A stretch of 61,485 bases of DNA from CAYXDO01 sp964463485 (GTDB lineage Bacteria; Myxococcota; Kuafuiibacteriia; Kuafuiibacteriales; Kuafuiibacteriaceae): positions 1-61,485 of the forward strand of contig CAYXDO010000059.1 of assembly GCA_964463485.1 (NCBI GenBank), given 5' to 3'. The notes under the pieces are model-generated. The model worked only from the letters and a program-made list of their open reading frames with translations. It did no database searches and had not been told where the DNA came from. Shown one piece after another: positions 8,713 through 18,765 of the stretch. Position 1 is the first letter of the stretch; each line of letters opens with the position of its first letter. The position numbers were made by a program, and so were the translations under genes.

Positions 8713-9336
8713 CTAGCGATCGTTGCCGCCGCGCCCGCGTGTGGGTCCGCCTTTGTCGAGCCCGCGCAGGTACTCCATGAAGTTCGCCTTGTCGTCGAGC
8801 TCCGGGCGATAGCCTTCGCGCCGGCGATCGCGTCCTCGACCGCGGTCCCCACCCGCAGCACCGCGATCCGCGCCGCCGCGGTCGCCGCGATCATTGCGAC
8901 CGCGCTGGTTGTCTCGGGGCCCGGCCTCTGGCGCACGCTCGGCGTCCGCAGGCGCGGCTTCCGGCGCGTCGCGTCGCGGCTCCCGGCGAGGCCGAGCGTC
9001 GACTGCTCCGAGACCTCGCGCCACGAGCTGGGCCGCGATCGCTTCCGGCGTGGAGCCGCTCGACTTCGCAACATACGCGAGCTCCCTGGCGAGGGCGGTC
9101 GCGAGCTGGATCGTAATCTTCCCGTCCACCTCCGCGACATCGATGGGGCGAGGCAACGGCTCTCCCGCGGCAGCGGCTTGAAGGCGTGTCTCGATCGTCG
9201 CTTCCAGCGCCGAGATGGCGTCGGCGCGAGAAGCCCCGCGAGCAGAAAGATCGAGCTCTTTGGCGGTGGCGATGAAGGCGCCGTCTCCTTCCTGAACGAA
9301 ACGGAGCTCCACGCGATAGGCACGGTCGTCGGACAT
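8713..9336 (-). CDS. HicB-like protein with ribbon-helix-like segment and RG-rich tail
   Basis: 207 residues. Residues 5-55 fit the partial RNase H fold of HicB-type antitoxins (VELRFVQEGDGAFIATAKEL, then an A/S-rich helix). Residues 70-110 form a short strand plus two helices (ITIQLATALARELAYVAKSS) like an Arc/ribbon-helix-helix DNA-binding unit. Residues 115-207 are disordered and extremely rich in Arg, Gly, Asp and Pro (RGDRGG and RGRGRDRR stretches), which suggests nucleic-acid binding. No HicA-type toxin gene is adjacent, so a toxin-antitoxin role is not supported here. It is the last gene of a minus-strand run led by the ECF sigma factor. Confidence 0.7.
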   Translation of the reverse strand: MSDDRAYRVELRFVQEGDGAFIATAKELDLSARGASRADAISALEATIETRLQAAAAGEPLPRPIDVAEVDGKITIQLATALARELAYVAKSSGSTPEAIAAQLVARGLGAVDARPRREPRRDAPEAAPADAERAPEAGPRDNQRGRNDRGDRGGADRGAAGGDRGRGRDRRREGYRPELDDKANFMEYLRGLDKGGPTRGRGGNDR

Positions 9337-9390
9337 CCGCGGGCTATCTCCCAGCGTCCTGCGACGGTCAAGTCGGTCGGCTCTCCATCT

Positions 9391-9831
9391 TCAGAGAGAC
9401 TTCGGCGTGACGGCGAGGAAGAGGGCCGTCTTTGGACCGGTAGGCGTCCCCACGACCATGGTCGCGTTGCCCTTCTTGTGCGTCGTGTTCGCGGAAAAGG
9501 CGAAGGCTTCGATGGCCACGGTCAGCGTCACCGTCCCGTCGGCGCCCACACCCCGCACCGTAACCTTCAGCATGGCAGGCTTCTTCTTCGTCAGCTCCAA
9601 GGAGACGCTCGCACCCGCGTCGACCTCCGCCGAGAGCTCGTCGAGCACGATCGCTCCCGTGTAGCCCCCGAAGAGAGATTTCTTCAGCGGCCGTAGACGC
9701 TCCTCGAACTTATCGTTCTCGCTGGTCGCCTCGATCACGAGGATCTGAACGGGCACCTTCGTCGGCGGCGCCGCCGTGACCCGGAGCGGCAAGAGCATCA
9801 AAGGCATGAACAAGAAGGCTCGTCTCGACAT
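9391..9831 (-). CDS. Small exported protein of unknown function
   Basis: 146 residues. A clear signal peptide (MSRRAFLFMPLMLLPLRVTAA) is followed by about 125 residues of mostly beta structure. It contains KSLFGGYTGAIVLDE and a Thr/Val-rich strand pair near the C-terminus. I do not recognise a named family. GAGGA stands just before the ATG, and the start lies 8 bases past the stop of the membrane protein at 9840, so it is probably co-transcribed with the sigma/anti-sigma pair. That places it as a candidate envelope protein controlled by the sigma factor. Confidence 0.7.
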   Translation of the reverse strand: MSRRAFLFMPLMLLPLRVTAAPPTKVPVQILVIEATSENDKFEERLRPLKKSLFGGYTGAIVLDELSAEVDAGASVSLELTKKKPAMLKVTVRGVGADGTVTLTVAIEAFAFSANTTHKKGNATMVVGTPTGPKTALFLAVTPKSL

Positions 9832-9839
9832 GGCGGTCC

Positions 9840-10874
9840 TCAGCTATCGGCTATCCAGATCACGGCCACACTCTCGTCGCTCCACACCGTCACCGTGCCC
9901 TCGAAGGAGACATCGTCGACGGACACGGTCCCCGAAGGTGGAGCGATCGCAAGCGGCTGCGGTTCATTCTGCGGCGCGTCTCGCACCAACGCGATGGTCA
10001 CCATCGCAGCGATCGCGACGATCGCGCCAATCCAACGGCCGTAGGATCGTTGCGGTCGTACAGGTTGCGACGCCGCTGGTCTGGCTTCCGGGGCGCCATC
10101 GAGGAGTCGCAGCGGCGGAGACCCGACTGCCAGAGGGGTTACTGCCGGAGGGGGCGAGGCGCTGGTCGCGCCGTCTGGGCGCTCCGAAAGCGCGGCCCTG
10201 GGCTCGACCGAGAGCTCGACGCGGATCGCGCCACGGATGGCCTCGGACAGCGGCTCGTCGGCCTCGATGAGCGCCTCGATTCGCCCCATGACGGACGTGG
10301 TGAACGCGCCATCGACTCGCTCGGCGGCCGCCTCGAGCTCGCGCCGAACCGCGCGCCCGATGGCCTCCGGAGGGGATTGACGTTCGACAAGCGCGTCGAT
10401 GCGCGAGAGAACGGCGGCCCGGAGGTTGGGCGTACCCGCCGCGTGCTCGAGCGCGTGTTCCGCGATCCCCTCGAGCTCGGTCCTGAGCGCGTTGGAGATG
10501 CGAGGATCGAGCGGATCGGAAGCCGCGAGGCGTTCGACGTGGTCGGAGACTTGGCTCGAAAAGCCCTGGAAGTCTCTCTGACCGACCTCGGTCTCGAGGT
10601 GCTCCGCGAGCGCGCGAAGCTCTCGAGCAGGCTGGCCAGACACCCCTCGGAGCCGCGCCTGGAGCTCCAGCGAAAACGCCGGCCAAGAACGCTCGCGTGA
10701 TGCGACCTCGCGCTCGAGCTCAGCTCGAATCACCGAGGAGCTGTCGGGCTCACTGGCGTCTGCGGCGAGCTCGGCGGCAATTCGTTGGGCCACCAACGAA
10801 GGGAAAGCCGCGAAATCGGTCGCGCGAACCACGAGCTCGACCTCGTCGCGAATGAGCGCCTCCGCGGTCTTCAT
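9840..10874 (-). CDS. Putative anti-sigma factor, repeat-built membrane protein
   Basis: 344 residues from the ATG at 10874, which has GAGG five bases upstream. The cytoplasmic part (about residues 20-225) consists of roughly five imperfect repeats of about 40 residues. Each has an aromatic/hydrophobic start, an RI-x2-L or RL/HV core, an acidic-Pro turn and an IR-x-ELE helix; clear copies are AVLSRIDAL...AVRRELE and SVMGRIEAL...AIRVEL. A Pro-rich linker and one membrane segment (about 281-297) follow, then a short periplasmic tail ending VAVIWIADS, an ending I associate with anti-sigma proteins. No HCxxC zinc motif is present. The role is inferred from position: it directly follows an ECF sigma gene. 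Confidence 0.6.
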   Translation of the reverse strand: MKTAEALIRDEVELVVRATDFAAFPSLVAQRIAAELAADASEPDSSSVIRAELEREVASRERSWPAFSLELQARLRGVSGQPARELRALAEHLETEVGQRDFQGFSSQVSDHVERLAASDPLDPRISNALRTELEGIAEHALEHAAGTPNLRAAVLSRIDALVERQSPPEAIGRAVRRELEAAAERVDGAFTTSVMGRIEALIEADEPLSEAIRGAIRVELSVEPRAALSERPDGATSASPPPAVTPLAVGSPPLRLLDGAPEARPAASQPVRPQRSYGRWIGAIVAIAAMVTIALVRDAPQNEPQPLAIAPPSGTVSVDDVSFEGTVTVWSDESVAVIWIADS

Positions 10875-10928
10875 GTCGACCTCAGCCGCGCCTCCGCGAA
10901 GCGCCAACCGTGGAAAGGTGAACGACGC

Positions 10929-11582
10929 TCACGCGGTGCGCTCCTCGAGTCGGATGGGTTGATCGGATCCGTCCTCTGGGAGCTCGCCGCTGTCCAGGTA
11001 TGGGGTGAGCAACGCCTGGAGGTTCTTTCGCGCGTGGAAGAGTCGACTCATCACCGTGCCCTTCGATATTTTGAGAATGTCGGCCATCTCGGTGTAGCTG
11101 AGACCCTCGACCTCCCGAAGGATGATGATCGCCCGGTGTTTGTCGGAGAGCTGGCTCATGGCTGTTCCGATCACTTTTTGGAGCTCCGAGCGATCCGCGG
11201 CGGAGCCCGGATCGGCAGGGCCTTGGGCTTCCTCGGACAGCGCGCGCTCGATGCGGGGGGAGGCTTCGAAGTCGACCGTCTCGCGCCGATTTTTCGCCCT
11301 CAGGACATCGAGGCTGAGGTTGTAGGCGATTCTATAGAGCCACGTATAGAACGCCGAGCTGCCCTCGAAGGTGCCGAGGTTCTTGAACGCTTTGACGAAG
11401 GCTTCCTGGGCGACGTCCCAAGCGTCATCGCGGTTCCTGAGGATGCCGAAGGCGAGCGCGTAGACACGTTTTTGATATCGTTCGACGAGCTTTCCGAAGG
11501 CCTCGTTGTCTCCGTCCTTGGCGGCCTCGACGAGCTCCCGGTCTTCCTGATCTCGGATCTTGCGTTGCGCCTCGTCGGTCAT
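10929..11582 (-). CDS. ECF (RpoE-like) RNA polymerase sigma factor
   Basis: 217 residues. Region 2 (about residues 12-80) includes DAWDVAQEAFVKAFKNL and FYTWLYRIAYNLSLDVLR. Region 4 (about 145-200) includes LREVEGLSYTEMADILKISKGTVMSRLFHARK, the -35-binding helix-turn-helix. It should direct RNA polymerase to promoters of an envelope or stress regulon. I chose the ATG at 11582 because GGAGGCGAA stands directly before it; a longer reading to 11621 adds a sequence without family match. The gene leads a minus-strand run (sigma, membrane protein, exported protein, HicB-like) and is divergent from the DUF4175 operon. An 11-bp direct repeat lies in the shared upstream region. Confidence 0.92.
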   Translation of the reverse strand: MTDEAQRKIRDQEDRELVEAAKDGDNEAFGKLVERYQKRVYALAFGILRNRDDAWDVAQEAFVKAFKNLGTFEGSSAFYTWLYRIAYNLSLDVLRAKNRRETVDFEASPRIERALSEEAQGPADPGSAADRSELQKVIGTAMSQLSDKHRAIIILREVEGLSYTEMADILKISKGTVMSRLFHARKNLQALLTPYLDSGELPEDGSDQPIRLEERTA

Positions 11583-11658
11583 TTCGCCTCCGGTCTCGCG
11601 TTTTGCCGGAGGGGCCGGCAAACGCGGGCCGAGTTTAGAACAGACGTCCCAGGGCGTC

Positions 11659-11687
11659 GTGGGATTCTTCGGAAGGGTGGGATTCTT
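11659..11687. promoter_or_regulatory. Direct repeat in divergent sigma/DUF4175 upstream region
   Basis: GTGGGATTCTT occurs twice, at 11659-11669 and 11677-11687, with an 18-bp period; a weaker relative GTTCTTCGG follows at 11691. The repeats lie between the divergent sigma factor and DUF4175 starts. This is a candidate binding site for a regulator; no protein can be assigned to it. Confidence 0.45.
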
Positions 11688-11719
11688 GGCGTTCTTCGGT
11701 CTGTTGGCAGAGAGCTTGT

Positions 11720-14700
11720 ATGGCGACGGACGGGATTCCGCGCCAAGATGAAGAGCTTCGAGGCGTTGAGTTGATGGCCAGGGACGAGGGAGGCGAAGTG
11801 TCTGGGGCGGTCGAGGCGCTCCCGCCGGGCCTCGCGGATCCTCTTGCAGCTTGTCGAAGCGCGCTGCGACGCGCCGTGGGTCGTGAGGCCGCGGTCGTCG
11901 TTACGACGGGAGCCCTGGCCGCGCTGGTCATCGCGTCGTTGTTCGCCGCGATTGGCTGGAGCCACACGGCGTTGGCGTGGACGGAGCTCTCGGTGCTCCT
12001 GGCCACGTCAGCGTTCGTGTTCGCGCGATATCTTGTCGTGCTACGCCAGGGCACGGGGAGCCTCGAGGCGACCGCAGCGTGGCTCGATCGCGCGCTCGGA
12101 TCGAGAGACACCCGGACTTCGATTCTGTCCGCGCTCGAGCTCGAGCGCGACCGCGGACGCTACGGCGAGAGCCCATCGCTGGCCGACCTGGCCGTTCGGA
12201 CGGTCACCGAGAGCGCGAAGAACGTGGATCCGAAGCGCATCGTCGCTCGCGAGGCGTGGCCTCCGTTGAGAGCGCGATTGTTCCGGCTCTTGGCCGCGGC
12301 GATCGTGTTCGCAGGCTTGGTCTTCGTGATGCCCGGCGCCGTGGGCCGCGCCGCCACCGCGCTCTTCGTTCGCGGTCTCTCCAACAATCCGCTCGTCCCC
12401 TCTCTGCCGGAACCGAGGCTCAGTGACTTTCGAATCACCTATCGCGCGCCCGCGTACGCGGGTCGCCCTGCGGTGACCATCGAATCCGCGACCGGTGATC
12501 TGCGCGCGCTGCCGGGCACTGAGGTCACGATCGATACCCGCGCCCACGAGGCGCTCTCGTCCGCGGTCATCATCGTGTCTTACGGCGTCGGCGACGAGGA
12601 GACCCAAACGTTCGCGAGCGAGGTCTCCGGCCGGAAGCTTCGCGCCAACCTCGTCCTCCATCGCAGTGGTCGGTATCGCATCGAGCTGACCACACAAGAC
12701 AAGAAACGCTTCGCGCAAAAGAGCGGTCAACGGATCGAGCTCGAGCCGGATCTACCGCCATTGGTCAGGCTCTCGAAGCCTTCGGTGAGCCCGCTCGAGG
12801 TGAACGAACAAGATCGCGTCGAGCTCGCGTTTCGTGCCGAAGACGATTTCGGGCTCGGCGAGATCAGGGTCGCCTGGCGTCTCCTCGGATCGGGTCGCGA
12901 GGGTCGTCAAAAGCTCTCGGTAGACAAAGGCTCCTCGATCTATCGCGGCACCGCGGCTTTCGAGCTCAGGGACCTTCAGCTCGAACCGGGCGACCGTGTC
13001 GCATACTCGGTGGAGGCGGTCGACAACGACACCGTGAACGGACCCAAGGTCGGCGCGAGCGACACCAAAGAGCTCAAGGTCTATTCGAAAGACGAGCACC
13101 ACCAGGAGGTCCTCCGCGTCGCCGACAAAGCGCTCGACGAGATCGTTCACGTCCTCGGTGATCAACTCGAAAAACCGTTGGGACCGGCGAAGGACCAAGC
13201 GGCCGCCGAGGCGCTCGTCTCGGCCGTCGAAAAAGGAATCGACCGAGCGGCCGCGTGTGGTGAGCTCCTCGATGAGGCGGTCGCCGCGATCAAGAAGGAC
13301 CCTCTCGGACGAAAGCAGATCGCGCAGGCCTTCGAGAACGCTCGCAAAGAGCTCCGGCGAGACACGCGGAGCTTCGCCATCTCGTTTCGTGCGGCTCGCT
13401 CGCAGCAAGACCGACTCTTTGCAGGCGACGCGGTGCGGAGCCAAGGCAAGCTCGTGGGCACGCTCGAAAAACACTCGGTCTACCTCGCCGATTTGCTGAA
13501 CGACACGCGCATGCTCGACGCCGAAGCCCTCACCAAACGCTTGCGCGACCAGCAAGAACGGCTGCGGCAGACTCTGGCGGACTACAAGAACGCCCCTACC
13601 GAGGAGAAGCGCAAAGTCCTGCAAGCGGCGATCGCCGAGATTCGACGGCAGGTCTCCGAGATCGCAAAAAAACTCGCCGCGCTGCGCGGCTCGATCCCCG
13701 ACGACTTGATCGGCGCCGAAGCCATGGAAGCGGCGTCTACCGAGCGTGGTCTCGACGAGATCACGAAGAAGATCGAGTCCGGCGACCTCGACGGAGCGAC
13801 GGCTGACCTCGAGAAGATGCTCCAGGGAACCGAAGAAGCGATCACCAAGATGCAGGCGGGTCGAAACGAGCTTGGGCAACGCGAGTACGCGCAGGTCTCG
13901 GAGACCGCACAGCAGCTCTGGGACGAGCTGAAGGATGTGAAGGCGGAGCAAGATGTGCTCGCCGAAGCCACCGAGAGGATCTCCAAGCGCGCGATCGATC
14001 GTGTGAAGAATCGCCTTGGAGACGTCTCCGCATTCGTCGAGAAACAAAGAGAACGCATCGCGGAAGCCGCCAAGAACGTCGAAGAGACCGAGCCGGTGGC
14101 GCGCGTCTCCGAAGGGGACGCCTTCGAACAATCGCTGCGACGCCTCGACGACACCGGCCGCGCCCTCGACGGTCGTGACTTCGGAGCGGCCGCGGAGATG
14201 GCGGAGGCGTCGCGAGACTCGATCCGCCAGCTCCGCGCCGAGCTCGAACGAAGGTCCTCCCAGATCTCTCGCTTCGGCGATTTTTTCGGGTCGTCCGATG
14301 GTCTCGACGAAGCGCAATCAGAGATCGCCAGAGCCGAGCCGAAGATCGAGCAGGTGCTCGAGGATCTCGAGAAGATGATCCCGAAGCCGGAGCAGCTGCT
14401 CACCCCCGAGGAGCGGCGGCAGCTGGACGACTTGGCCGACAAACAGCGAGACGCTCAGCAGCGAGGCCGCCGCGTCAGCCAGCTCCTGAATCAGCTCGGC
14501 GAAGAGCTTCCGGTCGTCGGCGACAACGCCAAGCAGCTCGCCGAGGCCGCAGAATCCGCGATGGGCCGCGCCGCCGACGAGATGGGTCAGGGCGATTCTC
14601 GCGGCGCAGAAGGGGAGCAACGCCAAGCCATGGAGTCGATCGGCCAGCTCGAAGACGCGCTCAAACAGATGGGACGCGGAGGCAGCGGGAGCGGGGACGA

Positions 14701-14929
14701 GCGCGCGATCCTGCTCCCGTTCGGAGAGGGCGAGGGAGAGGGCGGTGAGCCCATGAACACAGGCGAGGGCGACGATCCGCGGCCGATGGAGAAAGTCGAG
14801 ATCCCAAAGCCCGAGCAGTTCGAAGCGCCTGCGGCCTTTCGACAAGACATCCTCGAGGCGGCCAAACATGGCGCCGCCCGCGGCTACGAGGACGCGGTTC
14901 GCCGGTACTACGAGGAGATCGTGAAGTGA
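11720..14929 (+). CDS. DUF4175-like large membrane protein
   Basis: 1069 residues. Membrane segments are at about 58-80, 88-108 and 190-208. A beta-rich section (about 240-440) with VRLSKPSVSPLEVNEQDRVE and an EDDFGLGEIRVAW motif follows, as in the DUF4175 family. Residues 450-960 are almost wholly helical and charged, with repeated coiled-coil and Gln-rich segments. The tail is acidic and Gly-rich (GEGEGEGGEP) and ends with a conserved-looking helix (AAKHGAARGYEDAVRRYYEEIVK). The family usually accompanies MoxR/BatA genes and its function is unknown. It opens a five-gene operon. The 11720 ATG is the longest start; an in-frame ATG at 11774 is an alternative. Confidence 0.8.
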   Translation: MATDGIPRQDEELRGVELMARDEGGEVSGAVEALPPGLADPLAACRSALRRAVGREAAVVVTTGALAALVIASLFAAIGWSHTALAWTELSVLLATSAFVFARYLVVLRQGTGSLEATAAWLDRALGSRDTRTSILSALELERDRGRYGESPSLADLAVRTVTESAKNVDPKRIVAREAWPPLRARLFRLLAAAIVFAGLVFVMPGAVGRAATALFVRGLSNNPLVPSLPEPRLSDFRITYRAPAYAGRPAVTIESATGDLRALPGTEVTIDTRAHEALSSAVIIVSYGVGDEETQTFASEVSGRKLRANLVLHRSGRYRIELTTQDKKRFAQKSGQRIELEPDLPPLVRLSKPSVSPLEVNEQDRVELAFRAEDDFGLGEIRVAWRLLGSGREGRQKLSVDKGSSIYRGTAAFELRDLQLEPGDRVAYSVEAVDNDTVNGPKVGASDTKELKVYSKDEHHQEVLRVADKALDEIVHVLGDQLEKPLGPAKDQAAAEALVSAVEKGIDRAAACGELLDEAVAAIKKDPLGRKQIAQAFENARKELRRDTRSFAISFRAARSQQDRLFAGDAVRSQGKLVGTLEKHSVYLADLLNDTRMLDAEALTKRLRDQQERLRQTLADYKNAPTEEKRKVLQAAIAEIRRQVSEIAKKLAALRGSIPDDLIGAEAMEAASTERGLDEITKKIESGDLDGATADLEKMLQGTEEAITKMQAGRNELGQREYAQVSETAQQLWDELKDVKAEQDVLAEATERISKRAIDRVKNRLGDVSAFVEKQRERIAEAAKNVEETEPVARVSEGDAFEQSLRRLDDTGRALDGRDFGAAAEMAEASRDSIRQLRAELERRSSQISRFGDFFGSSDGLDEAQSEIARAEPKIEQVLEDLEKMIPKPEQLLTPEERRQLDDLADKQRDAQQRGRRVSQLLNQLGEELPVVGDNAKQLAEAAESAMGRAADEMGQGDSRGAEGEQRQAMESIGQLEDALKQMGRGGSGSGDERAILLPFGEGEGEGGEPMNTGEGDDPRPMEKVEIPKPEQFEAPAAFRQDILEAAKHGAARGYEDAVRRYYEEIVK

Positions 14930-14936
14930 GGTCGAA

Positions 14937-16754
14937 GTGAGGAAATCCTTCTCGCTGCTCTTGATGCTTTGCGCGACTCCGGCCCTCGCGGGGCCCGAGG
15001 AATCGGTGACACGCGCATTTCAAGCGATCGAGGCGTGGCAGATCGACGACGCTCGCGACGTCGCTCGCGAGCTCATCGAACGGTATCCCGACCACCCCGC
15101 GGTGTTGGCGCTACATGCGGAGCTGAAATTCCATTCGAGCGACTACGCGGGCGCGGTCGCCCTCTTCAAGCGGGCCGAGGCCGGCGGCGCATCCGAGTCG
15201 CTGCTCGAGTCTCGCCCGCTGGCCACCGCGGCGCTCGGAGCGACCGAAGGCTACATGGAGAGCTCCGGAGAGCACTTCGTCGTTCGTCACATGCCGGGCA
15301 AAGACGCGATCTTGGTGCCCTACGCGCTCGAGACGCTCGAGGCCGCGCGAAAAACGATCGGCGACATCCTCGGCTACACACCCACCAACCGCTTGGTGTT
15401 GGAGCTCTACCCGACCGCTTCGACCCTCGCGGTGGTCTCCACGCTCACGCGACAAGAGATCGAGACCTCCGGGACGATCGCGCTCTGCAAGTGGAACCGC
15501 CTCATGGTCACGTCCCCGCGTGCGGTCGTTTTTGGCTATGCCTGGCGCGACACGATCGCCCACGAGCTCGCCCATCTCATCCTCGGGACCGTCTCTCAGA
15601 ACACCGTTCCGATCTGGATGCACGAAGGCATCGCGAAGTACGTGGAGACCGCGTGGCGCGGCGCGCCCGGAGAGGCGCTTCCGCCCGAACAAGAGAGAGC
15701 GCTGATCGACGCCGCCAAGAAGGGCGCGCTCATTCCGTTCGAGCGCATGCACCCGTCGATGGCGAAGCTGAAGAGCCAGGAGGAGACCTCGCTCGCCTTC
15801 GCCGAGGTGTTCACGTTCGTGGAGTATCTCGTGGCGCAGAAGGGCTGGGCCGGGATGCGCGTCGTGATCTCCAAGATGGCGGCGGGTCAGAACGACGAAG
15901 TCGCGATCGAGGAGGTCTTCGGCACCTCGCTGAAGACTCTCTTTTCGCAGTGGATGCTGGAGATACCGAAGCGCAAGCCCAAGGGCAGCGCCCTGACCGA
16001 GAGCCGCCCGATCGAGATCAAAGAACGACCGGACGCGCCCGACGACAGCCTGCACGGCCTCAACCCGGACGCCCGCCGTTTTGCCAGAGCGGCCGATCTG
16101 CTGTTCGCACGGGGCCGATGGACCGCCGCACAGCGGGAGCTCGAGAAGGCGCTGGCGCGGTCGGAAGGCAACCAAGTGAGGTCGGTGTTGGGAACGCGCC
16201 TCGCTCGAGTTGCGTTGGCCACCGGCGACTTCGCGGGAGCGGCCCACGCGGCGAAGCAGACCCTCGACCTCGTGCCCGACATGCCCGGCCCCAACGTCAT
16301 TCTCGCCGAAGCCCTAGTGCGCCAAGGAGACAAAGAGGCGGCACGCGGACCTCTGGTCAAAGCCCTCGCCGTCAACCCGTTCGACCCGACCATCCATCGT
16401 CTGCTGCCCGAGCTCCCAGGCACCTCGCCGGAAGACAAGAAGCGGGCAGAGGAGGCGTTCAAATTCCTCAGCGGCCGAGTCGACACGCGCCTCCCCCTGC
16501 TCGGCTCCGGCTCGCTCGTTCGCGTCGAAGGCCCGCCGTTCTCCCGCGTGCTCGTCGAGGTCGCCGGTGAAGAGGGTAGCCGCCTGGTCCCCACCGGGAT
16601 GCTCACTCCAACCGAGGCCTTCAGCATGCGCCCAGGGCCCGCCCGGCTTCACCTCGTGCCTCCTTCGGGTCGAACGGTCGTGCAGAACGTGGAGGTCCCG
16701 CGAGTGCCCCCCGGCGGCGCGCCCTTCGTCGTCTCCGCGACGGGCGGGACTTGA
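14937..16754 (+). CDS. Exported gluzincin-type peptidase with TPR-like repeats
   Basis: 605 residues. A signal peptide (MRKSFSLLLMLCATPALAG) is followed by a helical repeat region (about 25-90). The metallopeptidase core has HELAH at about 209-213 and the third-ligand motif HEGIAKYVE about 20 residues later, the MA-clan (gluzincin) zinc site. Residues 350-500 again form TPR-like helix pairs (RQGDKEAARGPLVKALAVNP), and the C-terminus is beta-rich. It should act in the periplasm or on the outer surface. The start is 7 bases past the DUF4175 stop, within the operon. I know of no assigned substrate for such operon-borne peptidases. Confidence 0.82.
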   Translation: MRKSFSLLLMLCATPALAGPEESVTRAFQAIEAWQIDDARDVARELIERYPDHPAVLALHAELKFHSSDYAGAVALFKRAEAGGASESLLESRPLATAALGATEGYMESSGEHFVVRHMPGKDAILVPYALETLEAARKTIGDILGYTPTNRLVLELYPTASTLAVVSTLTRQEIETSGTIALCKWNRLMVTSPRAVVFGYAWRDTIAHELAHLILGTVSQNTVPIWMHEGIAKYVETAWRGAPGEALPPEQERALIDAAKKGALIPFERMHPSMAKLKSQEETSLAFAEVFTFVEYLVAQKGWAGMRVVISKMAAGQNDEVAIEEVFGTSLKTLFSQWMLEIPKRKPKGSALTESRPIEIKERPDAPDDSLHGLNPDARRFARAADLLFARGRWTAAQRELEKALARSEGNQVRSVLGTRLARVALATGDFAGAAHAAKQTLDLVPDMPGPNVILAEALVRQGDKEAARGPLVKALAVNPFDPTIHRLLPELPGTSPEDKKRAEEAFKFLSGRVDTRLPLLGSGSLVRVEGPPFSRVLVEVAGEEGSRLVPTGMLTPTEAFSMRPGPARLHLVPPSGRTVVQNVEVPRVPPGGAPFVVSATGGT

Positions 16755-16813
16755 GCTCCTCGCTTTACACTCGCTCTTTACACTCAGGTACAACCGCGCC
16801 ACGGCGAGCAAAC

Positions 16814-17847
<1,034 letters not shown>

Positions 17848-17848
<1 letters not shown>

Positions 17849-18765
17849 TGGAGCTCGAGCACAAGCCGGCCGAGGTCGATCCCCGCGTCCTCGCAGAGAT
17901 CGGCAACCTCGCGTTTCGCGCAAGGCTCGTCGCCGATAGCGTGCTGCATGGCATGCACCGCTCTCGCCACCACGGCACGAGCGTCGAGTTCGCCGAGCAC
18001 AAAGAGTACGCCCCCGGAGACAACGTCCGACACCTCGACTGGCGCGCCTTCGCCCGCCACGACCGCGACTACATCAAACGCTACCTCGATGAATCGCACG
18101 TCCGCGCCTGGCTCGTGATCGATTCTTCGAAGTCCATGGGCTACCAACCCGCCGCCGCACGCGCCACCAAGCTCGAATATGCCAAGCTCTGCGGCGGCGC
18201 CCTCGCCTACCTGCTCGCGCGCCAAGGCGACGCCATCGGCCTGGCCACGTTCGCCGAGCGCCTCGAGATCGAGGTGCCCTCACGCGCTCGACGCGGCCAC
18301 CTCATGGAGATGCTCACCGAGCTCGAAGCCTTGGTGCCCAACGGATCTACGAAGCTCACCGACGCCCTCGACGCGCTCGCTCAGGGCATGACACGACGCA
18401 CGATCGTCGTGCTCTTCAGCGACCTGTTCGACGCAGGCGAAGGCGCCCTCGACGCCATCGCGCGTCTCGCCGCCAAAAAACACGACGTCGTGCTCTTCCA
18501 CCTCCTCGATCCCGACGAGCTCGAGCTCCCGTTCGAGGACCACACCGAGTTCGTCTCGATGGAAGACGATCGCTCCGTCGCTGCAGACCCGCACTCCATC
18601 CGCGCGGCCTATCGCGAGGAGATTCGACGGTTCTTGCGAGACGTGGAGCTTCGCGCTCGCGCGGCCCACGTCGAGCACCTCGTGCTGCGGACCGATCAGT
18701 CTCCCGGCGAAGCGCTCGGACGTTTCCTCGCGCGACGCATGGCCCTGAGGACGACCGCCCGATGA
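17848..18765 (+). CDS. DUF58 domain protein
   Basis: 305 residues. The family signature is intact: HGTSVEFAEHKEYAPGDNVR, then LDWRAFARHDRDYIKRYLDE, leading into a von Willebrand A-like fold with a MIDAS-type DSSKSM and a later LFSDLFD strand. DUF58 proteins are encoded beside MoxR ATPases across bacteria and are thought to be their clients. No membrane segment is seen, so it is probably cytoplasmic or peripheral. Both ends overlap their neighbours (MoxR stop at 17848; BatA start at 18762), so translation is tightly coupled. Confidence 0.92.

Noticed and set aside
12752..14317. 521-residue minus-strand open frame
   Set aside because: Antisense to the DUF4175 coiled-coil region; no recognisable domain.
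15111..16247. 378-residue minus-strand open frame
   Set aside because: Antisense to the HELAH peptidase, whose catalytic motif and signal peptide fix the real strand.
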